In this document: positions 17,159 through 26,204 of the stretch, piece by piece
Numbering within the stretch: the stretch's first letter is position 1
How the letters are laid out: each line of letters starts with the position of its first letter
DNA from: Rhodanobacter sp. C01
GTDB taxonomy: Bacteria > Pseudomonadota > Gammaproteobacteria > Xanthomonadales > Rhodanobacteraceae
NCBI RefSeq assembly: GCF_002001045.1
Contig: NZ_MUNR01000003.1
Location: 1 to 64,000 of the forward strand
Length of the DNA stretch: 64,000 bases
Direction: 5' to 3'
The notes under the pieces: model-generated
The model's database searches: none
What the model saw: the letters and a program-made list of their open reading frames with translations, nothing else
Told to the model about the DNA's origin: nothing
Position numbers and translations under genes: made by a program

Positions 17159-18127
17159 TCACCGCAGCGGCACTTCCTTCGTTGTCTTCTCCAGAATCTT
17201 CATCGACTCCGCATTCTGCTTCTTCCATTCACGTAGCTGTGCTGCGTCCTGCGAGTCGCTCATGTAGATCGTTGCTTGCGGGTGCGCCGATGGCGTTGCT
17301 GGTGCCGGACGGCTCATGGGTGCCTGCAATCGAACAGCTGCAGGTCGGGTAGCAGCTGGCGACGGAATAGCGTTTGGTGGTGCGACTGACGTGCCAGACG
17401 CAAGTACACCGATGACCAGCAAACTCGCAAGCATGCTTCCGCCAAGCGCAAGCGGCGAGTCCATCGGTCCCGCAGCCTGTGCTTTGGAGGTTTGTAGAGA
17501 ACGCACCGTAGAGATCAGTTCGCCGCCATGGATGAGTTCGATCGGTTTGCCTTGAGCGAAGCGCCGTGCGTCCGTGGTGTAGTCGCCAAGGGCGACAATC
17601 TTTACAGTGGCAGCTTTGTGGTGCATCAAGAGGCCGTACATCTCACGCACAACTGTGACGCCGACTTGTCGGTTCTGCCATTGCTTGCATTGCACCAGCG
17701 TGATCTGTCCGTTCCTACGCAGGATCAAATCGATACCTCCGTCGGCGCCACCGAGGCCGGTTTCTTCGATCGCATAGCCTTGGCGGCGGAAAGCTTCGCC
17801 GGTCAGTTGCTCAAACTGGCGCCAGTTCATCTGACGCAGGCTATCGATGCCGGTCTGCTTGTCGAGTAGTTGTCGACGGCTTCGACGGCTGATGAAAGAA
17901 GCGAGTGCGGCGATCCAGCAGCCGGCCAGCGCTATCCAGCCGATCGGCGCATAGATGCCGGTGGCGGCAAGCTTGCCCAGTCCGGACGTAAATTGATTGT
18001 TGGTCGCGCCGAAATACCAACCGATGCCGTGGCGTATCGCGATATAGGCGATCAAGCCGAGCACAAGGCCTACCGGCCACGGCATGGACGCCACGACCTC
18101 AAATCCGCTTTGCTTGCGCTTGGCCAT
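17159..18127 (-). CDS. Membrane-anchored Mrr-like restriction endonuclease domain protein
   Basis: A 322-residue protein. Two N-terminal transmembrane segments (PVGLVLGLIAYIAI and IGWIALAGCWIAALASF) are followed by a Mrr_cat-type nuclease domain (about 95-205). The nuclease core shows LTGEAFRRQGY (Glu), GGADGGIDLILRR (catalytic Asp) and ITLVQCKQW (the Q-x-K active site). After it comes a third hydrophobic segment (SMLASLLVIGVLAS), then a Pro/Ala-rich tail and a charged C-terminus. Type IV-like Mrr nucleases cut modified DNA, while membrane-tethered forms are little studied. The Shine-Dalgarno GGGAG supports MAKRKQSGF as start. It sits upstream of the nuclease-helicase on the same strand with an 87-bp gap. 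A shared accessory operon is plausible. Confidence 0.75.
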   Translation of the reverse strand: MAKRKQSGFEVVASMPWPVGLVLGLIAYIAIRHGIGWYFGATNNQFTSGLGKLAATGIYAPIGWIALAGCWIAALASFISRRSRRQLLDKQTGIDSLRQMNWRQFEQLTGEAFRRQGYAIEETGLGGADGGIDLILRRNGQITLVQCKQWQNRQVGVTVVREMYGLLMHHKAATVKIVALGDYTTDARRFAQGKPIELIHGGELISTVRSLQTSKAQAAGPMDSPLALGGSMLASLLVIGVLASGTSVAPPNAIPSPAATRPAAVRLQAPMSRPAPATPSAHPQATIYMSDSQDAAQLREWKKQNAESMKILEKTTKEVPLR

Positions 18128-18196
18128 AAGCTCCCCCTGTGCATTCCTTGGCCTCCCCACAATAGTGCCAAGACCGGTGGAAATGGAATTCGCGGC

Positions 18197-19093
18197 TCAG
18201 GTCTCGCGAATAAAGTCGACAAACGCCCGCAGCGGCGACGGCAAATGCCGGCGGCCGGAGTAGTACAGAAACGGGCCGCTGAAGCTTTGCCACCAGGGTT
18301 CGAGGACGGGCACCAGGGCGCCGCTTTCGAAATGCGGGCGTAGCCAATCCTCGAACAAGAGAATGATGCCGAGTCCGTCGATGGCTGCCTGCACGGCGAG
18401 GTCGAAGGCGGCGCCCTGGCGAACCTGCAAGGGTCCCTGCGGGTCGATGCGCACGATCTCGCCGTCGCGCTCGAACTCCCAGACGGGTATCGCGCCGCCG
18501 GAAAACTGGCCGCGCATGCAGGCATGTTGCAGCAGGTCGCGTGGGTGTTCGGGGCGTCCATGCGCTGCGAGATAGGCGGGCGCGGCGGCGGTGACCAGTC
18601 GTTGCGTGCGCGGGCCGATCGGTATGGCAATCATGTCCTGCGCAAGGCGTTCGTCGTAGCGGATGCCGGCGTCGCAACCGGCAGCCACTAGGTCGACGAA
18701 ACTGTCTTCGACGATCACTTCCAGCCGGATCTCGGGGTAGCGTTTGAGGAACGGCGTGATGATCGGCGGCAGCACGGTGCGTGCGACGTTGGCCGGCACG
18801 TTGAGTCGCAGCGTGCCGGCGGGGCTGTCGCGGAAATGATTGACCACGTCGAGCGACGCCTGCACTTCGGCCAGCGCTGGCGTCAGTCGTTCGGCCAGAC
18901 GCTCGCCCGCTTCGGTGAGTGACACGCTGCGTGTCGTGCGATGTAGCAGGCGCACGCCCAGTCGTGTCTCCAGGCGTTTCACCGCATCGCTCAATTGCGA
19001 GGCCGAGCCGTTGCCGGCGCGGGCGGCCTCGCGAAAACCGCCAGCCTGCACCACTGCCAGAAAGGCGAGAAGGTCCTGCATGTCGGTTGCCAT
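18197..19093 (-). CDS. LysR-family transcriptional regulator
   Basis: This is a 298-aa regulator with an N-terminal winged helix (residues 4-63: LLAFLAVVQAGGFREAARAG...LGVRLLHRTTRSVSLTEAG). A periplasmic-binding-protein-like effector domain follows (about 90-298). GGAG lies 9 nt before the ATG. It is transcribed divergently from an aldo/keto reductase with a 108-bp spacer. The usual LysR arrangement would have it control both its own gene and the reductase in response to a small effector, probably a carbonyl compound. The effector is unknown. Confidence 0.9.
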   Translation of the reverse strand: MATDMQDLLAFLAVVQAGGFREAARAGNGSASQLSDAVKRLETRLGVRLLHRTTRSVSLTEAGERLAERLTPALAEVQASLDVVNHFRDSPAGTLRLNVPANVARTVLPPIITPFLKRYPEIRLEVIVEDSFVDLVAAGCDAGIRYDERLAQDMIAIPIGPRTQRLVTAAAPAYLAAHGRPEHPRDLLQHACMRGQFSGGAIPVWEFERDGEIVRIDPQGPLQVRQGAAFDLAVQAAIDGLGIILLFEDWLRPHFESGALVPVLEPWWQSFSGPFLYYSGRRHLPSPLRAFVDFIRET

Positions 19094-19132
19094 TGTTCGG
19101 ATCTCCGTACAGCCCGTGCGGAGTGTGGCGGA

Positions 19133-19161
19133 TTATCGAGCAGGTGAGGCAAGCCTATAGT
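19133..19161 (+). promoter_or_regulatory. Candidate promoter of the aldo/keto reductase
   Basis: TTATCG (19133) and TATAGT (19156) are separated by 17 bp, 40 nt upstream of the reductase start, inside the divergent LysR/reductase spacer where a LysR-type regulator would bind. Confidence 0.4.
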
Positions 19162-19201
19162 CGATTCATCCCCAATGATCGACCGTCCCCAGGAGAAAGA
19201 C

Positions 19202-20071
19202 ATGAGCCATCTCAAGCAAGCCGGCACGTTTTCGCTCGGCGACCGCAGCGTCAACCGCATGGGCTACGGTGCCATGCAGCTCGCCGGCCCCGGCGTGTTC
19301 GGGCCGCCGAAGGATCACGCCGCTGCTGTGGCGGTGCTGCGCGCGGCGCTGGAAGCCGGCGTCAACCACATCGACACCAGCGACTTCTACGGGCCGCATG
19401 TCACTAACCGGATCATCCGTGAAGCGTTGCATCCCTATGCGGAAGACTTGGTGATCGTCACCAAGGTCGGGGCGCTCCGCGGTGATGATGCCTCGTGGAA
19501 CCCGGCACAGAGCCCGGCCGAACTGGAGCAGGCCGTGCACGACAACCTGCGCAACCTCGGGCTGGATGTGCTGGATGTGGTCAACCTGCGCATCATGGGC
19601 GATGTGCATGCACCGTCCGAAGGGTCGATCGAGCCGCAGTTCAGCGCACTGGCCACGCTGCAGCAGAAGGGCTTGATCCGCCATCTTGGCCTGAGCAATG
19701 CCACCCTCACGCAGGTGGCCGAGGCCCAACGCATCGCCTCCGTGGTCTGCGTGCAGAACCAGTTCAATCTCGCCCATCGCGAAGACGATGCCCTCGTCGA
19801 TGCCCTCGCCAGGCGAGGCATCGCCTACGTGCCGTTCTTTCCCCTCGGTGGCTTCAGTCCGCTGCAATCGCAAACACTCTCCGATGTGGCTGCGCGTCTC
19901 GGGGTCACGCCGATGCAGGTCGCGCTGGCATGGCTGCTGGCCCGTGCGCCCAACATCCTGCTGATTCCTGGCACGTCGTCGCTGGGTCATCTGCTCGAGA
20001 ACCTGGCGGTGGCGGAGTTGCAGCTCGATCAGAACGTGATGGCCGAGTTGGGCAGCATCGGCAAGGGCTGA
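19202..20071 (+). CDS. Aldo/keto reductase family oxidoreductase (YdbC-like)
   Basis: This 289-residue NADPH-dependent (beta/alpha)8 reductase of aldehydes and ketones starts MSHLKQAGTFSLGDRSVNRMGYG, with AGGAG 9 nt upstream; an earlier ATG at 19175 overlaps that site and is rejected. Of the catalytic tetrad, Asp58, Tyr63 and Lys88 are present (HIDTSDFYGPH and VTKVG). The usual His is replaced by Arg130 in LDVVNLRIMG, a change I recall in the YdbC branch (pyridoxal-reductase-like). The phosphate-binding end is LLIPGTSS. It is divergent from a LysR regulator that probably controls it. It is followed by a PEP-mutase-family gene 147 bp downstream. Confidence 0.88.
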   Translation: MSHLKQAGTFSLGDRSVNRMGYGAMQLAGPGVFGPPKDHAAAVAVLRAALEAGVNHIDTSDFYGPHVTNRIIREALHPYAEDLVIVTKVGALRGDDASWNPAQSPAELEQAVHDNLRNLGLDVLDVVNLRIMGDVHAPSEGSIEPQFSALATLQQKGLIRHLGLSNATLTQVAEAQRIASVVCVQNQFNLAHREDDALVDALARRGIAYVPFFPLGGFSPLQSQTLSDVAARLGVTPMQVALAWLLARAPNILLIPGTSSLGHLLENLAVAELQLDQNVMAELGSIGKG

Positions 20072-20218
20072 TACTTGGGCGGTGGTTCTCTGGCTGGGCC
20101 CACGGTGTGAGGTGGCTCGCAGCGGATCGAGAGTGGAATGTGGTTTCTTGCTGTTCGACATCGTGGCCTAGGCGTTACCCTGCCGATTCTACCCGCGATG
20201 TATGCCACGGAGATCGAC

Positions 20219-21025
20219 ATGTCCCAGCAAGCAGCCACGTTTCGCCGGATGCACGGCGGCCCCGAACCACTGCGACTCCCCAATGCCTGGGACGCCGGCA
20301 GCGCCAGGTTGTTCGAAAGCCTCGGTGCCTCGGCCATCGCCACCACCAGTGCGGGTGTGGCGTGGGCGCAGGGTTACGCCGACGGTGGAAAGATGCCTGC
20401 CGACGTGGCGATCGCTGCCGCCGCCAGCATGGCACGAGTGTTGCGGGTGCCGCTGTCGGTCGACATGGAAAACGGCTATTCGGACGACGCGAAGGCTGTG
20501 GGTGAAATCGTCCGGCAACTGTTCGATGTCGGCGTTGCCGGCATCAATATCGAAGACGGAACGGCTGCGCCCAGCAATCTTGCGGCGAAGATCGAGGCGA
20601 TCAAGAATGCCGCGTCGAAGTCGGGTGCGGATATTTTCGTCAACGCCCGCACCGACGTTTTCCTGGCAAATCTGGTCGATGCATCGAAGCGTGTCGACGA
20701 AACGCTGTCGCGCGGCGCGACCTACCGTGCTGCGGGTGCTGACGGCTTGTTCGTGCCGGGGCTTCGTGATGCCGCCGAGATTGTCGCCATCGTGGAAGGC
20801 GTCGGCTTGCCGATCAATCTGATGGCGTGGCCGGGCTTGGCCGCGTCGGATGAGCTGGGCCGGCTCGGTGTGCGGCGGCTCAGCGCGGGCTCCGGCATTT
20901 CGCAGATGTTGTGGGGGCAGGCGGAAAGGCTGGCCAGGGACTTCCTCGACACCGGCCGCTCGGAGTCGATGGCCGAGGGCTCGATGCCGTATGGGCAGCT
21001 GCAGGCGCTGTTCGCCGAGAAATGA
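20219..21025 (+). CDS. Isocitrate lyase/PEP mutase family protein, copy 2
   Basis: This 268-residue paralog of the gene at 12911 has exactly the same length and similar upstream wording (GGAGATCGACATG here, GGAGCTCGACATG there). Metal and substrate residues are conserved: VDMENGY, INIEDG, NARTD. KKCGH is again absent. An in-frame ATG at 20186 is rejected because the ribosome site lies after it. The two copies bracket the accessory stretch at 13.8-18.1 kb and the LysR/reductase pair. The likely reaction class is cleavage or hydrolysis of a small 2-oxo or 2-hydroxy dicarboxylate. The specific substrate cannot be read from sequence. Confidence 0.85.
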   Translation: MSQQAATFRRMHGGPEPLRLPNAWDAGSARLFESLGASAIATTSAGVAWAQGYADGGKMPADVAIAAAASMARVLRVPLSVDMENGYSDDAKAVGEIVRQLFDVGVAGINIEDGTAAPSNLAAKIEAIKNAASKSGADIFVNARTDVFLANLVDASKRVDETLSRGATYRAAGADGLFVPGLRDAAEIVAIVEGVGLPINLMAWPGLAASDELGRLGVRRLSAGSGISQMLWGQAERLARDFLDTGRSESMAEGSMPYGQLQALFAEK

Positions 21026-21127
21026 TCGGCGACAGGCCACCGAAACTAGGTTCAGGTTGCATTTTCTCGAATGCATTTCATGCAACTGTACTCTGACTTG
21101 GTTTCCAACCTGTCCTGGAGAGTGTCC

Positions 21128-22225
21128 ATGCATCGCTGCCGATCCCTTGTTGTGTGCCTGTTGTTGCTTGGCTCGATCTCCAGCGCTTTCGCCCAGGCCG
21201 CACCGCCGCCCGCTGCGGTTGATGCTTCGACGCGGAATGCCGTTGTCGAAGCACTCGGCAAGCAGATGAAAGCGAACTATGTATTCCCGGCGGTCGCCGA
21301 CAAGGTGGCAGTGGAGCTTTCGGCCAACGACGCGCACGGCGCATACAACGGCAGCAAGACGACCGATGCTTTTGCCACGACGTTGACGGCAGACCTCAGC
21401 AAGGCGGGTCAGGATCGTCACCTGCGTGTGCTCTACGACCCGAGCTTCAAGGCTTCCCCCGGCGATCAAAAGGCGCCTACCCAGGAAGATGTGGATGAGA
21501 CAAGAAAATTTGTGCTTCACATGGGCTTCGGTATCGCCAAGGTGGAGCGACTGCCGGGTAACGTGGGCTATCTCGATCTTCGCGCTTTCCCTCCGGCCGA
21601 GTTCGTGACGGGTGCCTATGCCTCGGCGATGAATCTGCTCTCGGGTACCGATGCGCTGATCCTCGACCTGCGCCTGAACGGCGGTGGCGATCCTGTTTCG
21701 GTGGCGAACTTCCTCAGCTACTTCTTTACCGAGGGTGACAGCCGGCACCTCAACGATCTCTACTGGCGTCACGACAACAGCACCCAGCAGTACTGGACGA
21801 TGCCTGTCGCCGGCGCGCGCTATACGAAACCCGTTTACGTGCTGACCTCGGCCTACACCTTCTCGGGAGGCGAGGAGTGCGCCTATGACTTCCAGACGCA
21901 GAAGCGGGCCACCCTGGTAGGGCAGACCACCGGCGGCGGCGCCAATCCGGGTGATGAGTTCTCGCTTGGACATGGCTTCGTCGCGTTCATTCCGACCGGG
22001 CGTGCGATCAATCCGATCACCAAGACGAACTGGGAGCATGTGGGTGTGAAACCCGATGTGGCAGTTGCCGCCGCGGACGCGATGAAGACGGCTTATGCGA
22101 GCATCCTCGAGACGCTTATCCGGAAGACCAAGGACAACGGGCAGCGGGATGCGCTGCAACACACGTTGGCCCGCGTCAGGAAAGGCGAAGACGAGAAGCC
22201 CAACTACGAGCCGCCCAAGCAGTGA
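21128..22225 (+). CDS. Exported S41-family peptidase
   Basis: A 365-residue secreted or periplasmic protease of the C-terminal-processing/tricorn-like S41 family. It has a signal peptide with cleavage near AFAQA (residue 23) and an N-terminal helical region. The catalytic core contains ALILDLRLNGGGDP and the nucleophile Ser246 in TSAYTFSGGEECAY, followed by TTGGGANPGD. There is no PDZ domain between the N-terminal part and the core, so it is nearer the IRBP-like S41 group than CtpA. GGAG 8 nt upstream supports the ATG at 21128. It heads a run of three exported peptidase-like genes on the same strand. Confidence 0.85.
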   Translation: MHRCRSLVVCLLLLGSISSAFAQAAPPPAAVDASTRNAVVEALGKQMKANYVFPAVADKVAVELSANDAHGAYNGSKTTDAFATTLTADLSKAGQDRHLRVLYDPSFKASPGDQKAPTQEDVDETRKFVLHMGFGIAKVERLPGNVGYLDLRAFPPAEFVTGAYASAMNLLSGTDALILDLRLNGGGDPVSVANFLSYFFTEGDSRHLNDLYWRHDNSTQQYWTMPVAGARYTKPVYVLTSAYTFSGGEECAYDFQTQKRATLVGQTTGGGANPGDEFSLGHGFVAFIPTGRAINPITKTNWEHVGVKPDVAVAAADAMKTAYASILETLIRKTKDNGQRDALQHTLARVRKGEDEKPNYEPPKQ

Positions 22226-22289
22226 TATAGAAAGGCTGCATGCTTGCAGTGATTCCTTGGCGCATCCGGAACAACAGGGGAGAAAGGAC

Positions 22290-23639
22290 ATGACGATCAG
22301 CAGACGCTCGACCCAAGCCATGGTCGGCCTGGCCACGATCCTGGCCACGCTGTGCACGTCGCCGGCGATGGCGGTCCGACCGGACGATACTGCTCTCATT
22401 GCGCGCGTCGATCGCGTGCTCGCCACGACGCCGTTGATCGACGGCCACAACGATCTGGCCTGGGAAATCCGCGAACGTTTTGGCAATGCCGCCGGCGTGG
22501 ACCTTGGCGCGAGTACCGCGAATCTTCCGCTGAAGCCGGAAGACGGTGAAATGCCGTCACCGCTGATGACCGACATCCCTCGACTGCACAAGGGCCACGT
22601 CGGTGCGCAGTTCTGGTCGGTGTGGACTCCGCCCACGATCACCGGCCCGGCGGCGGTGAAGATGACGCTCGAGCAGATCGATATCGTGCACACCATGGTG
22701 GCGCGCTATCCGAAGGATCTGCAGATGGCCTATTCGGCGGACGACATCATGCAGGCGTTCAAGGCCGGCCGCGTGGCGTCGCTGATCGGCATCGAGGGCG
22801 GCCACCAGATTGACGACTCGCTGCCGGTGCTGCGCCAGATGTATGCAGTCGGTGCACGTTACATGACGCTGACCCACACGCTGGACAACGACTGGGCCGA
22901 CTCGGCGACGGATGCGCCGAAGCATCATGGGCTGACGCCGTTCGGGCGCGCGGTGGTGCATGAGATGAACCGCCTCGGCATGCTGGTCGATCTCAGCCAC
23001 GTATCCCCGGATACGATGCGTGCTGCGTTGGATGCCTCGGTCGCGCCCGTGATGTTTTCGCACTCCGGTGCGCGCGCACTGGACGATCATCCGCGCGACG
23101 TGCCGGACGACGTGCTGAAGATGGTGGCGCGCAACCACGGCATCGTCATGGTGACTTTTGCGCCGTCCTATGTGTCGGCCGCGCGTGCACGCTGGGAAGC
23201 TGACCGGGCCGCCGAGCAGACGCGCTACAACGCGCCACCTTACGCCGGCCTCTATATCGGGCAGCCCGAGCGGACGAAGGCGGCACTGGCCGAATGGGAC
23301 CGCCAGCATCCCAAGCCTGTCGTTACGCTGGCGATGGTCGCCGATCACATCGAGCATGTGCGCAAGGTGGCCGGGATCGACTGCGTCGGGATCGGTTCCG
23401 ATTTCGACGGCATTCCCGATACGCCGCAAGGTCTGGAAGGCGTCGACAAGTATCCGGCCCTGCTCGTGGAGCTGGCGCGACGTGGCTGGACCGACGAGGA
23501 ACTCGGCAAGCTGGCCGGCGGCAACATGCTGCGAGTGCTGCGCGAAGCCGCCGCCGTGGCCGCGCGGCTGCAGGCCAGCGAGCCGCCATCCTCGGCGACG
23601 ATCGGGCAACTGGATGCTGACGTCGCGAAGAAACCTTGA
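22290..23639 (+). CDS. Exported membrane dipeptidase (peptidase M19)
   Basis: The 449-aa zinc dipeptidase is of the renal dipeptidase family and hydrolyses dipeptides, including some with D-residues. A signal peptide (MTISRRSTQAMVGLATILAT...SPAMA) is followed by the binuclear zinc ligands His53 and Asp55 (IDGHNDLAWE), Glu169 (GIEGGHQ), His237 (VDLSHVS) and His258 (MFSHSGAR). DHIEHVRKVAG and GIGSDFDG complete the barrel signature. The ribosome site is GGGGAG...GGAC. It lies 64 bp after the S41 peptidase and 97 bp before the DUF885 peptidase, so coordinated use of exogenous peptides is likely. Confidence 0.92.
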   Translation: MTISRRSTQAMVGLATILATLCTSPAMAVRPDDTALIARVDRVLATTPLIDGHNDLAWEIRERFGNAAGVDLGASTANLPLKPEDGEMPSPLMTDIPRLHKGHVGAQFWSVWTPPTITGPAAVKMTLEQIDIVHTMVARYPKDLQMAYSADDIMQAFKAGRVASLIGIEGGHQIDDSLPVLRQMYAVGARYMTLTHTLDNDWADSATDAPKHHGLTPFGRAVVHEMNRLGMLVDLSHVSPDTMRAALDASVAPVMFSHSGARALDDHPRDVPDDVLKMVARNHGIVMVTFAPSYVSAARARWEADRAAEQTRYNAPPYAGLYIGQPERTKAALAEWDRQHPKPVVTLAMVADHIEHVRKVAGIDCVGIGSDFDGIPDTPQGLEGVDKYPALLVELARRGWTDEELGKLAGGNMLRVLREAAAVAARLQASEPPSSATIGQLDADVAKKP

Positions 23640-23736
23640 GGGGGTGGAACCGGATTCGACCACCCGGCATGACCTTCGGCATATCCGGCGCCGCGCCGCA
23701 CGGTCTACCCTCGGTCATCCACCGGGAGATCCATCC

Positions 23737-25539
23737 ATGTTCAAGCCACTGATCGCAGGTATTGCGTTGGCACTCAGCGGCGCTGTCGCCGCACAGGCCA
23801 CGCCCGCTACTCCGTCCACTTCCGCGCCCATGGCCGCGCCGGCGTGGGTAGCCAAGAGCAACGCTGATGCGCAGCCGTTGCTGAAGGTGCTGGCCGACTT
23901 CAATCCCGAGTTTGCCTCGCAGTTCGGCTTTCCCGGCTACGACGACAAGGCCATCGACCTGAAACCGGACGTGGAGCAGCGTTCGCGTGCCGCGATGACG
24001 GCGGCGCGCGATACCTTGCAGAAGAAGCTGGCGACGGAAACCGACCCGAATGTGCGCCAGGATCTTGAGATCATGATCAAGGCGGCCGATCGCAACATCG
24101 AGGGAAGCAAGCTCAACGAGGAGTACCTGTTGCCGTATGCCGATATCGGCCAGACGGTGTTCCAGGGCGAGTTCGCACTGTTGCAGGATCAGGTTGCCGC
24201 GGATCGCCGTCCGTCTGCACTCAAGCGCCTGCAGTGCTATGTGGGCATGACCGCCGGTTGCACGCCGGTGACGAAGGAGGCCGAGGCGCTGTTCCAGGCG
24301 AAGCTGGGCAACCCGAAGCTGATCGGTCCGTACAAGGTCGAGGTCGAACAGAACTTGGCCAATACCGCGCGCTATGTCGACGGTATCCGCAAGCTGTACG
24401 CCAAGTACAAGATCGACGGCGCTGGCCCCGCACTGGACGCCCTGCAGAAGCAGCTGGATGACTACGACGCGTGGGTCAAGAGCACGGTGCTGCCGCATGC
24501 GCGCACTGACTTCCGGCTGCCGCCGGCGGTGTATGCCAACAATCTCAAGCAGGTTGGCCTCGACATCACCCCGCAGGAGTTGATCGCGAAGGCCGAACTG
24601 GAATTCATGGAAACCCAGGCGCAGATGCAGATGATGGCGCCGGATGTGGCGAAGGCCGAGGGCATCAATGCCACCGACTATCGCGACGTGATCAAGAGCC
24701 TGAAGAAGCAGCAGCTCGACCGCGATTCGATCGAACCGTACTACCACCAGGTCATCGGCAAGATCGAGGACATCATTCGCCAGCAGGGCATCGTTTCGCT
24801 GCCCGATCGCAAGATGATCATGCGGGTGGCCTCGGAGGCCGAGAGTGCGGCTGAGCCTGCGCCGCACATGGATCCGCCGCCGCTGATCAACAACCACGGT
24901 GAGCGTGGCAGCTTCGTGTTGCCGCTCGGCAATCCGCCGAACGGCAAGGGCGACAACCAGGCCTATGACGATTTCACCTGCAAGGCCTGCGCGTGGACGC
25001 TGACCGCACACGAAGGCCGGCCGGGTCACGAGTTGCAGTTCTCGGCGATGGTCGAGCATGGCGTGTCGCTGGCGCGCTCGCTGTTCGCCTTCAACAGCGT
25101 CAACGTGGAAGGTTGGGCGTTGTATTCCGAATACATGATGATGCCGTACGAGCCGAAGGGCGGGCAGATGATCGCCCTGCAGCTGCGCCTGCTGCGCGCG
25201 GCGCGTGCGTTTCTCGATCCGATGCTGAACCTCGGGCTGATCACGCATGATCGCGCGCACGACATCCTGGTCAACGACGTGGGCTTGTCCGAAGCCTTCG
25301 CCCGCGAGGAACTCGACCGCTTCACGTTCCGCTCGCCGGGTCAGGCGACAGCCTACTTCTACGGCTACTCGCGCCTGCTGGAACTGCGTGCGCACACGCA
25401 GATCGAACTGGGCAACAACTTCAATTTGAAGCAGTTCAACGACTTCCTCATCGCTCAGGGCCTGCTGCCGCCAGATCAGCTGGCCGAGGCGGTGGACACG
25501 CAATTCATCCCGGCCCATGGCGGCAAGCGAGTGCAATAA
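23737..25539 (+). CDS. Exported DUF885 family protein (predicted metallopeptidase)
   Basis: A 600-residue DUF885 protein with a signal peptide (MFKPLIAGIALALSGAVAAQA). The largely helical body carries the family zinc motif around His425-Glu426...His431-Glu432 in TAHEGRPGHELQFS. ALYSEYMMMPYEP and LDPMLNLGLITHDRAHDIL are also typical. Fold comparisons in the literature place DUF885 near M3-like peptidases, but biochemical data are sparse. It closes the S41-M19-DUF885 run. The ATG at 23737 is chosen because the signal peptide starts there and GGGAG precedes it. Confidence 0.85.
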   Translation: MFKPLIAGIALALSGAVAAQATPATPSTSAPMAAPAWVAKSNADAQPLLKVLADFNPEFASQFGFPGYDDKAIDLKPDVEQRSRAAMTAARDTLQKKLATETDPNVRQDLEIMIKAADRNIEGSKLNEEYLLPYADIGQTVFQGEFALLQDQVAADRRPSALKRLQCYVGMTAGCTPVTKEAEALFQAKLGNPKLIGPYKVEVEQNLANTARYVDGIRKLYAKYKIDGAGPALDALQKQLDDYDAWVKSTVLPHARTDFRLPPAVYANNLKQVGLDITPQELIAKAELEFMETQAQMQMMAPDVAKAEGINATDYRDVIKSLKKQQLDRDSIEPYYHQVIGKIEDIIRQQGIVSLPDRKMIMRVASEAESAAEPAPHMDPPPLINNHGERGSFVLPLGNPPNGKGDNQAYDDFTCKACAWTLTAHEGRPGHELQFSAMVEHGVSLARSLFAFNSVNVEGWALYSEYMMMPYEPKGGQMIALQLRLLRAARAFLDPMLNLGLITHDRAHDILVNDVGLSEAFAREELDRFTFRSPGQATAYFYGYSRLLELRAHTQIELGNNFNLKQFNDFLIAQGLLPPDQLAEAVDTQFIPAHGGKRVQ

Positions 25540-25643
25540 GCCGCAGTGCTCAGTCCGAATTTCGGGATTGGGCGGGCTCCGGCCCTCCCGATCACTAGCC
25601 ACATTGGACGGATCCCGGTGCCATCGACGGAGGAAAGTGACGA

Positions 25644-26204
25644 ATGTCGAATGAGGTCGGCACCAGGAGAATTTGCAGGCGGACGCCGGAATCAGCGGCC
25701 ATGGTGGCCAACGTCAAGCGCGCGATGGCGATCACCGCCAGACTCAATCGTTTGACGTTCGACGATGCAGATGAAATCCGGGCATTGTTCAGCGAACTCA
25801 TCGGCAGGAAGGTGGATGAGAGCTTCTCACTGATCCCGCCTTTCTATACGGCCGGCGGGGACGAAATTCGCGTCGGGAAAAATGTCTTCGTCAATCAGAA
25901 CTGCACTTTCTATGACCTCGGCGGCCTAGACATCGCGGACGACGTGATGATCGGGCCAAGCGTGAGCATCATTACGGCGGGCCATCCCCTTGAGCCTTCG
26001 CAACGACGCTCCACCACCATCGGGAAACCCATTGCGATCGAGAGAAACGTCTGGATCGCAGCCGGTGCAACGATCATCGGCGGAGTGACCGTAGGCGAAA
26101 ACTCGGTGGTGGCTGCGGGTTCGGTCGTCACCAGGGACGTTCCCCCGAATACGCTTGTCGGAGGAAATCCGGCGCGGGTCATTCGTTCGATTGGTGACGA
26201 CTGA
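25644..26204 (+). CDS. Sugar O-acetyltransferase (maltose/galactoside acetyltransferase family)
   Basis: The 186-aa left-handed beta-helix acetyltransferase is of the LacA/Maa/NodL group, transferring acetyl from acetyl-CoA to a sugar hydroxyl. The hexapeptide-repeat domain covers about residues 75-180. The catalytic His114 lies in SIITAGHPLEP, and the CoA-binding end is NSVVAAGSVVTRDVPPNTLVGGNPARVI. GGAGG 9 nt upstream supports the ATG at 25644. The sugar acceptor is unknown. It stands alone between the peptidase run and a gene-free 400-bp interval. Confidence 0.88.
   Translation: MSNEVGTRRICRRTPESAAMVANVKRAMAITARLNRLTFDDADEIRALFSELIGRKVDESFSLIPPFYTAGGDEIRVGKNVFVNQNCTFYDLGGLDIADDVMIGPSVSIITAGHPLEPSQRRSTTIGKPIAIERNVWIAAGATIIGGVTVGENSVVAAGSVVTRDVPPNTLVGGNPARVIRSIGDD

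Noticed and set aside
20189..22696. 835-codon open frame on the minus strand
   Set aside because: It runs antisense to three well-supported genes (PEP-mutase family, S41 and M19 peptidase). High-GC DNA leaves few stops in this frame, and the translation has no recognisable domains.
23323..25602. 759-codon open frame on the minus strand
   Set aside because: Antisense shadow of the M19/DUF885 genes; Arg/His-rich low-complexity translation without family signatures.
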